Below are positions 1-4,772 of a stretch of 5,559 nucleotides of DNA, in pieces. The notes under the pieces are model-generated. The model saw nothing but the letters and a program-made list of their open reading frames with translations. It was not told where the DNA came from and made no database searches. Position 1 is the stretch's first letter. Each line of letters begins with the position of its first letter. Where the stretch lies: the NCBI GenBank assembly GCA_046160675.1, contig JBJXHH010000024.1:1-5559 (forward strand), read 5' to 3'. The DNA comes from JACMJP01 sp046160675 (lineage in GTDB: Bacteria; Bacteroidota; Bacteroidia; Chitinophagales; BACL12). Both the position numbers and the translations under genes were made by a program.

Positions 1-2
1 GC

Positions 3-233
3 TAACGGATCGGGGGTTGCTGCTGTTCTGTGCTGTGCAGCGCACAGAAAAAAGCAGCGATTGAATGCCTGGTGAGCAGCACGGAATTGCGGCAACCTCT
101 TGATAGGGGAAGTTGCCGGAACAACCACTGCAAAGTTACGGGGCATTCACCCCCGATCCGATAGGAAAAAGTAATCGAACAAAGCACGAGGAACGAGTGT
201 GGTTCGATGTGCCGCAGGCAATTTTTCCTATCG
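3..233. repeat. 231-bp nested palindromic repeat, copy 1
   Basis: First of three copies; the others begin at 4409 and 5438. It aligns without gaps to copy 2 with six differences (positions 36, 115, 119, 171, 192, 200). Several pairings are visible. The outer arm 6-16 is a perfect 11-bp complement of 150-160. A hairpin at 19-58 pairs 19-24 with 53-58 and 26-33 with 42-49. GAATGCC at 63-69 pairs with 142-148 and encloses 87-96 paired with 112-121 (9 of 10). A second domain pairs 151-170 with 222-241 (18 of 20) and encloses ATCGAAC 174-180 with GTTCGAT 202-208. It is richer in G and C than the neighbouring genes. No coding role is supported. It could be a structured RNA, a non-autonomous mobile repeat, or part of a composite recombination site. 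Confidence 0.9.
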
Positions 234-355
234 TTTCGGGGGTTTAAGAAGTTGGGGTTTCGGAGCCGTGAACTGTCAACCTACCACTACACTTTATTAG
301 ATGCACAAATGTTTGATTAAGCACTGAACCCCCAATTTCTTTAAACCCCTTGTTA
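3..355. repeat. attC-like composite palindromic site 1
   Basis: The outer ends are TAAC at 3-6 and GTTA at 352-355. After repeat copy 1, an arm at 238-257 (GGGGGTTTAAGAAGTTGGGG) is the inverted partner of 329-349 with one bulged base and one mismatch, leaving about 70 bases of loop. This matches the general plan of an integron attC site: outer boxes, inner imperfect arms with an extrahelical base, and a variable central loop. The difference is the 230-bp repeat wedged between the left outer box and the left inner arm. The boxes do not fit the classical RYYYAAC/GTTRRRY consensus well, so the attC label is an inference from geometry and from the neighbouring sites. Confidence 0.5.
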
Positions 356-537
356 TCGGTTCGTGCTTCTCGTCCCACGAAGCGGTGTCGTGTCAATTTA
401 GCACCAACCTTTGTAAAAAAGCGATTTACATTAGAAGCACCGTCTGTCCGATTAAGCACTAAGCCCGTGCGTTGGCAGGAAAAAAATAAAAAAAATAGGG
501 GAGGAAAAAATTCTTCTTGGGTGGGAGAAAAAAATAC
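356..537. other. gene-poor spacer with possible palindrome remnant and A/G-rich tract
   Basis: No convincing gene is seen. GATTAAGCACT at 450-460 repeats 315-325, which lies just before the right inner arm of the preceding palindromic site. Here it is followed by AAGCCCGTGCGTTGGCAGG (461-479), which resembles the right arm and outer box of another site. No good left partner is present nearby, although TAACGGATCGGGGGTT at 3-18 is a loose match with one bulge. A small hairpin pairs GCTTC 365-369 with GAAGC 379-383. Positions 480-537 are almost purely A and G before the IS end. Short open frames across the region on both strands overlap the palindromes and look like by-products of repeat sequence. 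Confidence 0.4.
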
Positions 538-562
538 TGTCTCGTCCTAAAAAAAGTTTACA
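538..562. repeat. IS left terminal inverted repeat (orfB side)
   Basis: It begins TGTCTCGTCCTAAAAAAAG and matches the reverse complement of 1980-2004 at 22 of 25 bases, with mismatches at its 6th, 16th and 18th positions. The motif AGTTTACAG at its inner edge recurs at 589-597, and GGGTTTACA follows at about 617-625, perhaps as extra transposase-binding sequence between the end and the orfB stop. Confidence 0.9.
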
Positions 563-602
563 GTTTACTTGATTAATCCTACTATTAGTTTACAGTTCAT
601 TT

Positions 603-1526
603 TTAGTCCTGAATTGGGTTTACAAATGTAGTTTGTTTTTGATAATAATTCTTCCATAATCTTTCTGTTTTGATTTCTGTTTTTGAGTGATGAATAGTGT
701 TTGGAGTGAAGTTACTAATACTCATGTGAGGTCTTTCGTTGTTGTATAAATCGACAACAGCTTTAAGTAAACTCTTTGCATCTTTGATGTTATCAATGTC
801 ATAAGTTTCTAAATACTCCTCTTTAATAATTCCATTTATACGTTCTGCAACAGCATTTTCTAAAGGGTCTCCATTTTCAGTCATGCTGATTTTCATGTTG
901 TAATCCTGTAATAGCTTTACATAAGCATGGCTGCAATACTGAATGCCTCTGTCGCTGTGATGGATTAGATTCAAATGGCTCTCTGCCCCCAAGGCAGAGA
1001 GAGCCATTTGCAAAGCATGAATGCTTTCTATGGCTTCCATTGTTTCGGCTACTTGATAGCCAACAATTTTATGAGAGTAAGCATCAGTAATAAAACTGAT
1101 GTAAAGATGTTCGCCTGTGTTGATTTTCCAGTAGGTAATATCACTCACCCAAAGTTGATTGGGTTCTGTAGGAACAAACTCACGAATGAGATTTGGATAC
1201 TTTCTCAACCAGTGATAGGAGTTAGTAGTTTGTATTCTGCGTTTACGTTTTCTTACCAACAGATGATTTGCTGAAAGCATGTTGAACAGGGCATCTCTGC
1301 CTATTTTTATTTGATGGTCCAGTATAAATGGTTGCAGCATTTCATAGAGTTTTCGTGTTCCCATCCTGCGATGATTTTCTCGAATTTGTTTTACCCGTTG
1401 TATTATTAAATCTTCTTCCAGGGTGGTTGAAATTCCTTCCCAATTGTTTTGATAATAAGCCTGTCTGGTGATACCAAACCATCCACATAACTTGGCTAAT
1501 CCTATGTGTGCAAAGTTGCTTTTCAT
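603..1526 (-). CDS. IS3-family transposase OrfB (DDE integrase domain)
   Basis: This is the catalytic half of the transposase, which cuts and joins the IS ends. An N-terminal HTH_21-like segment lies at about residues 35-95 (EENHRRMGTRKLYEML-type region), followed by an rve integrase core. The catalytic triad is clear: D129 in WVSDITYW, D192 in HHSDRG and E228 in NAVAERING, giving the DD(35)E spacing of IS3 elements. The C-terminal YNNERPH motif at 261-267 is also typical. The 307-aa length is normal and no damage is seen. The ATG at 1526 gives OrfB alone, but the frame stays open upstream to the slippery site at 1550-1556. The functional product is therefore probably a 453-aa OrfAB fusion made by -1 frameshifting. 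An internal 16/18-nt inverted repeat (972-1010) sits in the codons for residues about 173-185. Confidence 0.95.
   Translation of the reverse strand: MKSNFAHIGLAKLCGWFGITRQAYYQNNWEGISTTLEEDLIIQRVKQIRENHRRMGTRKLYEMLQPFILDHQIKIGRDALFNMLSANHLLVRKRKRRIQTTNSYHWLRKYPNLIREFVPTEPNQLWVSDITYWKINTGEHLYISFITDAYSHKIVGYQVAETMEAIESIHALQMALSALGAESHLNLIHHSDRGIQYCSHAYVKLLQDYNMKISMTENGDPLENAVAERINGIIKEEYLETYDIDNIKDAKSLLKAVVDLYNNERPHMSISNFTPNTIHHSKTEIKTERLWKNYYQKQTTFVNPIQD
972..1010. repeat. strong inverted repeat inside orfB
   Basis: The left arm 972-987 (CAAATGGCTCTCTGCC) and the right arm 993-1010 are complementary along the full left arm, with a two-base AG bulge on the right and a 5-base loop (CCCAA). It lies in the variable stretch of the integrase core between the first and second catalytic aspartates, so the sequence may be free to form this hairpin in the transposase mRNA or as a cruciform. 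Confidence 0.8.
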
Positions 1527-1531
1527 TGCTT

Positions 1532-1963
1532 CTATGGTTTGGTATTGAGCTTTTTTCTTATCGGAATTTTAAATTCTTTTTCTGCAATATCTACCATCGT
1601 TGAAAAAGCAATTGCTTTTAGTTCTGCATCTTTCAACTGCTTTTCTAATTCGGCTATTCGTTTTTTTAGTTGCAGGTTTTCAAAAGATTCATCTGCTATT
1701 TTAACCGGTTTATCAGGCTTTATTTTCTTATGGGCCATCGGATATAAATTTGTTACAATGTTAGGTCTTCTGGTTTTGATTCCGGTGTTGTAGCCCAGTT
1801 GTTTCATCCAACGAAGGAGCTGCCCGTGCTCTTCTTCTTCGCCTGTGTATTTCTCCCAAACCTCAACCTTTGTGCATTGGGTCGAAATTAATTCCTGAAT
1901 GATTTTGTGTTTCTCGTCTTCGGTAAAATATTTACCTGCTTTTTGAATGATTTTTTTGTCCAT
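1532..1963 (-). CDS. IS3-family transposase OrfA (HTH / coiled-coil protein)
   Basis: This 143-aa protein is the DNA-binding and regulatory half of the IS3 transposase. Residues about 13-58 look like the HTH_Tnp_1/transposase_8 type (FTEDEKHKIIQELI, then GQLLRWMKQLGY). Residues 94-116 (FENLQLKKRIAELEKQLKD) form a leucine-zipper-like coiled coil, which in IS3 proteins drives OrfA/OrfAB multimerisation. OrfA alone usually restrains transposition, while the frameshifted OrfAB catalyses it. The ATG at 1963 lies 16 bases inside the inner edge of the right inverted repeat, so transcription must start at or outside the IS end. No strong ribosome-binding site is visible. The stop lies 6 bases before the orfB ATG, in another frame. 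Confidence 0.92.
   Translation of the reverse strand: MDKKIIQKAGKYFTEDEKHKIIQELISTQCTKVEVWEKYTGEEEEHGQLLRWMKQLGYNTGIKTRRPNIVTNLYPMAHKKIKPDKPVKIADESFENLQLKKRIAELEKQLKDAELKAIAFSTMVDIAEKEFKIPIRKKLNTKP
1550..1556 (-). promoter_or_regulatory. -1 programmed ribosomal frameshift site (A AAA AAG)
   Basis: On the minus strand the orfA frame reads AGA AAA AAG, an exact A_AAA_AAG slippery heptamer in the zero frame. Slipping back one base gives GCT CAA TAC CAA ACC ATA GAA GCA ATG, which enters orfB in frame eight codons before its ATG. Without slipping, orfA stops six codons after the heptamer at TAG 1532-1534. IS3 elements generally make their active OrfAB transposase this way. The fusion would be 138 OrfA codons plus 8 linking codons plus 307 OrfB codons. 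Confidence 0.88.
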
Positions 1964-1979
1964 GTTTTACACTTTTTTG

Positions 1980-2004
1980 TGTAAACCTATTTTAGGACAA
2001 GACA
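1980..2004. repeat. IS right terminal inverted repeat (orfA side)
   Basis: Read on the minus strand it begins TGTCTTGTCCTAAAATAGG and ends in TTTACA, matching the left end at 22 of 25 positions. The transposase reading frame begins just inside it. Confidence 0.9.
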
Positions 2005-2070
2005 TTCGGCTACCACAAAACTGTCTGCGGAGCACAAAACCCCGCCTTTTGGGTAGGTGCTGTTATATGC
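2005..2070. repeat. right half of an attC-like palindromic site, left half missing
   Basis: The right inner arm CCCCGCCTTTTGGGTAGGTG (2040-2059) is followed by CTGTTATATGC, with GTTA at 2062-2065. This matches the right ends of the other sites in the window. The expected left arm, containing TATAAC and GGCGGGG, is not found to the left of the IS. Positions 2005-2039 would be the central loop, so the IS abuts the loop. In minus-strand terms this is the site that follows the Imm26-like gene, whose stop codon is only 2 bases away from position 2070. Confidence 0.55.
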
Positions 2071-2072
2071 AG

Positions 2073-3248
2073 TTATTTATTCATTTCGATTAATTCAAGC
2101 TTTGTTTTAAATCCATACTTTCTAGCAAATACATCATAGTCAACTCTTTCTTCTAGTCCAATAAGTTCAAATAATTTTAATTTTATTTGTCTCATTCTGT
2201 TGCTCCTCAAATCTCTATTTGCATCTACTATTGCGAAGTCTGCTTCATTATTTACACTTGTGTCCACAAATTGCTCAATTTTCTTACTAGGTCTTAGTGA
2301 ATACATATTTTGCCTGTTCTTAAGTTTATCATCTGTTATACCTTTTTCAAGTTCAGAATTAATCGGCAATGTAACTATTCCTGCACCCCAGTTAAGGTAG
2401 TGAAATATTGGTTTGTAATTATATCGACTATCAACTTCCATTGGCACATCAATACCACTCGTATCTATTTTTGTTTTTGAAATGATTTCGTAATTTGAGT
2501 GCCTAAGTGCAAAATCTCCAATTATTATTGATGAAGATGTATTAAATTTTTCCAATTCTTTATTAGTTAAATAGGGAGAATCAGATTTTGTTAAATAAAA
2601 ATCTACCCATAAAGGAATAAAAAAAGGGTTAGGGTCAAAAACATTTACTTTCCAATCAGAAAGGTCAAAATTTCCAGTTACAGGTAGGTCTTCTTTTATG
2701 CTTTCTCTTAAAGGAGTTATGACTCTTCCATAAATAAACATTTTATTTTTAACTGGTACTCTGAAAATATCTCCAGATTTAATCTCTAATCGTGATGTTT
2801 TTGGTGATGTTTTAAACAATTCTATGTTACGTTGAATAAAAGTATCATCTTCATTTAGATATCTTTCGATAAATTCTATAGAATCAACTATTGTTTTAAA
2901 GCCAGTGTCATATTCATCTATTAATACTCGATGATTTAAATGGTTTGCTACTAATATTCCATCTTTGTTGATTGTAATGGAGATTTTATCTGGTTTTATT
3001 GTTTCATAGACAGATTGTGTTAATACTTTAACTTTCCCGGATTTTGTTATAATCTTACCCTCCTCGTTTAGTTTTACATTCAAGTCTGTTTCAGAATAAT
3101 AATTATTTTCATTATCAAACACAATTGCTTTTTCAATAACATTATTTGAAATGTATAGTGAGCCATAAATTCCTTTAATCCTAATTTCATTCATTGAATT
3201 AGACAAAGGTTTTAATCCAATTTTATGTCTTATATCATTGTTAAGCAT
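2073..3248 (-). CDS. Imm26-like family protein (possible immunity protein)
   Basis: This is a 391-aa protein with no signal peptide or membrane segment visible, so probably cytoplasmic. Residues 156-176 (IKSGDIFRVPVKNKMFIYGR) resemble the opening strand pair of the Imm26 family, whose members begin with a GDxFxxP and YGrV pattern. IIIGDFALRH at 241-250 could be the later strand of the same fold. Imm26 proteins are predicted immunity partners of polymorphic toxins; no toxin gene is present here. The roughly 150 N-terminal and 100 C-terminal residues are not recognised, and the protein is much longer than a bare Imm26 domain. The start at 3248 is preferred because AAAGG lies 3 bases upstream; the next ATG (3194, residue 19) has no such site. 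Tight flanking by attC-like ends on both sides suggests a cassette. The family call is by eye only. Confidence 0.6.
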   Translation of the reverse strand: MLNNDIRHKIGLKPLSNSMNEIRIKGIYGSLYISNNVIEKAIVFDNENNYYSETDLNVKLNEEGKIITKSGKVKVLTQSVYETIKPDKISITINKDGILVANHLNHRVLIDEYDTGFKTIVDSIEFIERYLNEDDTFIQRNIELFKTSPKTSRLEIKSGDIFRVPVKNKMFIYGRVITPLRESIKEDLPVTGNFDLSDWKVNVFDPNPFFIPLWVDFYLTKSDSPYLTNKELEKFNTSSSIIIGDFALRHSNYEIISKTKIDTSGIDVPMEVDSRYNYKPIFHYLNWGAGIVTLPINSELEKGITDDKLKNRQNMYSLRPSKKIEQFVDTSVNNEADFAIVDANRDLRSNRMRQIKLKLFELIGLEERVDYDVFARKYGFKTKLELIEMNK

Positions 3249-3251
3249 TTG

Positions 3252-3256
3252 CCTTT
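3252..3256 (-). promoter_or_regulatory. Shine-Dalgarno-like AAAGG for the Imm26-like gene
   Basis: The minus strand reads AAAGG, then CAA, then ATG. The 3-base gap is short but decides for the start at 3248. The site lies between the palindromic end (3261) and the start codon, so there is almost no room for a promoter of its own. Confidence 0.45.
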
Positions 3257-3260
3257 AATT

Positions 3261-3396
3261 GCATATAACGGAACAGGGCTTTGCGAAGTGGCGGTGTTAA
3301 ATGTGTTACGCTGCGATTATGCACGAAACTTAATAGAAACTGCAACGATTAGATTAATGATGCAGCCGCCATTTTGCAAAGCTGATGTTATAACCA
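3261..3396. repeat. attC-like site 3, compact and complete
   Basis: The outer ends are GCATATAACG at 3261-3270 and TGTTATAACC at about 3386-3395. The inner arms GGCTTTGCGAAGTGGCGG (3277-3294) and CCGCCATTTTGCAAAGCT (about 3366-3383) pair almost throughout, the differences being mostly G-T type. The spacers between outer and inner arms are unequal (about 8 bases left, 4 right) and the central loop is about 70 bases. Size and plan match integron attC sites. It fills nearly the whole gap between the stop of the T9SS gene and the start of the Imm26-like gene. It lacks the 231-bp insert of the other sites and so shows the basic form. Confidence 0.6.
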
Positions 3397-3408
3397 GTGG
3401 TTTCTTGT

Positions 3409-4329
3409 TCAGTGAATGATGATTTTTGTTGAATAAATTTTGTTTTCCTGTTTAAGAGTTACAAAATAAATTCCTGATGAAAATACATTTAAACTAATTT
3501 GTGTTGAAGGGTCATTAAATTCGTTGATAAAAATATTTTTTCCTGCTACATCAAAAATTTCCAATTGTGTTTTCTTCACTTCATTTATATGAATGTAAAG
3601 TGTTTTATTAAAAGCATATACATTTGCATTTAATGTATTCTGTTCCTCATTTATGTTTACATAACTTAAAGTATCCCCGGCAAGTATTGGATAATCCGGC
3701 TGCAACTCAAACGCATAGGCTTTTATTACTAAAGTTCTGCCTTCATCTTTTACATCGCAGCGTATCCAGCCATAATGCGTTTGTTCTGATTCATCAATAA
3801 ACCGAACACCTAAATATCCATCAATGGTTTGGGTAAGATCATAATTATACCATTGACAAGAATATGCTGTCCCGCAAAGGTCACCATCTTCGCAAAAAGT
3901 TCTCAGAGCTAAAAACTGTGCACCCCATGTTTGCCAGGTTTGCAGGTCATTTATCAGTTGTTCTTCAATGAGTGCAAAGGGATAATAATTCGTATATCCT
4001 CCTCCATAAGCAGTGCCAGTGTAATTTGAAATACCTGCTATGGCATTTGCAGACGTATAAGGGCCGACTACTAAATCCTGTCGCAGTCTGGTTGTTCCAA
4101 AGCTAAATGTATAGAACGAAAAAGAGGAATTTAAGAACGCAAAATCAAAAGTACCATTACCATCCATGTCTAAACCATAAGTTTCAGTTTTTTCATCTAA
4201 GATAATATCGGGGTCAATGTCCACATACACAACCTGTGCGGTTGTTTCCTTGTTTATAGCAAGGAAACAACCTGCAAAAGCTGCATAAGCAGGCAAAGAG
4301 AATATTGTTTTTTGCTTGCTCTTTTTCAT
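3409..4329 (-). CDS. T9SS type A sorting domain-containing secreted protein
   Basis: This is a 306-aa exported protein. Residues 1-32 form a signal peptide: Lys-rich start MKKSKQK, hydrophobic core AYAAFAGCFLAI, likely cut after TTAQ. C21 in FAGC is a weak lipobox alternative. DMDGNGTFD at 54-62 is a DxDxNGxxD calcium-loop-like motif. HYGWIRCDV at 185-193 and the following AYAFELQPDYPILAGD recall a common Bacteroidota extracellular family. Residues about 232-306 form a T9SS type A C-terminal sorting domain (TQLEIFDVAGKNIF, SSGIYFVTLKQ, basic tail), which directs secretion across the outer membrane. The ATG at 4329 is preferred over 4377: the signal peptide begins there, and the upstream stretch encodes another frame's T9SS remnant ending TAA-C-ATG, so translational coupling is likely. 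Its substrate or role is unknown. Confidence 0.82.
   Translation of the reverse strand: MKKSKQKTIFSLPAYAAFAGCFLAINKETTAQVVYVDIDPDIILDEKTETYGLDMDGNGTFDFAFLNSSFSFYTFSFGTTRLRQDLVVGPYTSANAIAGISNYTGTAYGGGYTNYYPFALIEEQLINDLQTWQTWGAQFLALRTFCEDGDLCGTAYSCQWYNYDLTQTIDGYLGVRFIDESEQTHYGWIRCDVKDEGRTLVIKAYAFELQPDYPILAGDTLSYVNINEEQNTLNANVYAFNKTLYIHINEVKKTQLEIFDVAGKNIFINEFNDPSTQISLNVFSSGIYFVTLKQENKIYSTKIIIH
4240..4272. repeat. perfect 13-bp inverted repeat in the signal-peptide coding region
   Basis: GGTTGTTTCCTTG at 4240-4252 and CAAGGAAACAACC at 4260-4272 pair perfectly around a 7-base loop. On the mRNA this hairpin spans the codons for the end of the signal peptide (about residues 20-30), some 57 bases after the start codon. 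No T-run follows, so it is not a simple terminator. It could affect translation or mRNA stability, or it may be chance. Confidence 0.75.
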
Positions 4330-4330
4330 G

Positions 4331-4408
4331 TTATTCTGTTTTAATGAGTTTTTTGTAAAAACGTTTTTTAGCATCATCAGTGATCATCACCTGATAACAA
4401 CCTGAGGG
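4331..4408 (-). pseudogene. 3' remnant of a T9SS sorting-domain gene
   Basis: Twenty-five codons plus TAA (4331-4333) read PSGCYQVMITDDAKKRFYKK then LIKTE, the usual end of a T9SS type A sorting domain (SG.Y.V.I, then basic tail). It is comparable to SSGIYFVTLKQ at the end of the neighbouring gene. The frame runs without a stop into repeat copy 2, where the preceding Leu codon is made by the TAAC box, but the upstream sequence is repeat and no longer protein-like. The rest of the gene is absent from the window. The stop is one base from the ATG of the downstream T9SS gene, which suggests the two were once consecutive genes. Confidence 0.6.
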
Positions 4409-4639
4409 TAACGGATCGGGGGTTGCTGCTGTTCTGTGCTGCGCAGCGCACAGAAAAAAGCAGCGATTGAATGCCTGGTGAGCAGCACGGAATTGCGGCA
4501 ACCTCTTGATAGGGGAAGTTTCCGCAACAACCACTGCAAAGTTACGGGGCATTCACCCCCGATCCGATAGGAAAAATTAATCGAACAAAGCACGAGGGAC
4601 GAGTGCGGTTCGATGTGCCGCAGGCAATTTTTCCTATCG
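4409..4639. repeat. 231-bp nested palindromic repeat, copy 2
   Basis: It aligns to copy 1 with a constant offset of 4406, no gaps and six substitutions. The changes largely spare pairing. Three lie in loops (copy-1 positions 36, 192, 200). The change at 171 creates a T-A pair extending the second stem. The pair of changes at 115 and 119 moves the single mismatch in the 87-96/112-121 stem from one position to another. The left edge TAACGG abuts the T9SS remnant. The right edge continues into TTTTGGGGCTTTGCG, an inner palindrome arm unlike that of copy 1. Confidence 0.9.
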
Positions 4640-4760
4640 TTTTGGGGCTTTGCGTTCGGGCGGGAAATCGAAGCACAAATGCTGGTTTTATTACTAATGT
4701 TCAATTGAAAAACTGCTGTTGAATTTTGCAATCAGCCCGCCTGACGCAAAACCCTTGTTA
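4409..4760. repeat. attC-like composite palindromic site 2
   Basis: The outer ends are TAAC 4409-4412 and GTTA 4757-4760. After repeat copy 2, inner arm GGGGCTTTGCGTTCGGGCGGG (4644-4664) pairs with 4736-4754 (CCCGCCTGACGCAAAACCC), with one bulged base and two mismatches. The loop is about 70 bases. The inner arm closely resembles that of the compact site at 3261-3396 (GGGCTTTGCGAAGTGGCGG). The two are thus the same class of site, with and without the 231-bp block. It fills the gap between the DUF4304-like gene and the T9SS genes. Confidence 0.5.
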
Positions 4761-4772
4761 CCTGCTGTTTTT

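Larger units (their letters stand above)
538..2004 (-). mobile_element. IS3-family insertion sequence, complete, 1467 bp
   Basis: The element is bounded by 25-bp terminal inverted repeats that match at 22 positions. It holds two minus-strand genes in the classic IS3 order: orfA (HTH and coiled coil) then orfB (DDE integrase), joined by an A AAA AAG slippery site. The length is normal for the family. No target-site duplication is visible: the bases before 538 are AATAC and those after 2004 are TTCGG. It lies against the right half of an attC-like palindrome whose left half is absent, which suggests deletion or recombination after insertion. The ORFs are intact, so the element may still be active. 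The IS3 subgroup was not assigned. Confidence 0.93.

Noticed and set aside
2..187. Minus-strand open frame in repeat copy 1, with a similar one at 4387-4731 giving similar peptides (SYRIGGECPVTLQW...)
   Set aside because: The similarity follows from the nucleotide repeat. The frame runs straight through stems and hairpins and in copy 2 runs on into unrelated sequence. Substitutions between copies follow pairing more than codon structure.
1..233. CRISPR array or retron RNA for the repeats
   Set aside because: Repeats are too long and too far apart for CRISPR, and no cas or reverse transcriptase gene is present.
244..459. Minus-strand 71-codon frame and overlapping plus-strand frame at 350-550
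   Set aside because: Both overlap palindromic arms and the A/G-rich tract, have no ribosome-binding site and no recognisable domain.
1964..2004. Bacteroidota-type promoter (TTG ... TAnnTTTG) in the IS right end
   Set aside because: TAGGTTTA is close to the -7 element, but the only upstream TTG is too near for the usual spacing.
3225..3419. Plus-strand 64-codon frame across the compact palindromic site
   Set aside because: It reads through both arms of the palindrome and into the ends of two real genes; it is a shadow.
4253..4300. Rho-independent terminator at the 4240-4272 hairpin
   Set aside because: It lies within the coding region near the start of the gene and no T-run follows on the transcribed strand.
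4330..4377. Longer start at 4377 for the T9SS protein
   Set aside because: It would place 16 residues before a normal Lys-rich signal peptide and overlap the T9SS remnant in another frame; 4329 has TAA-C-ATG coupling.
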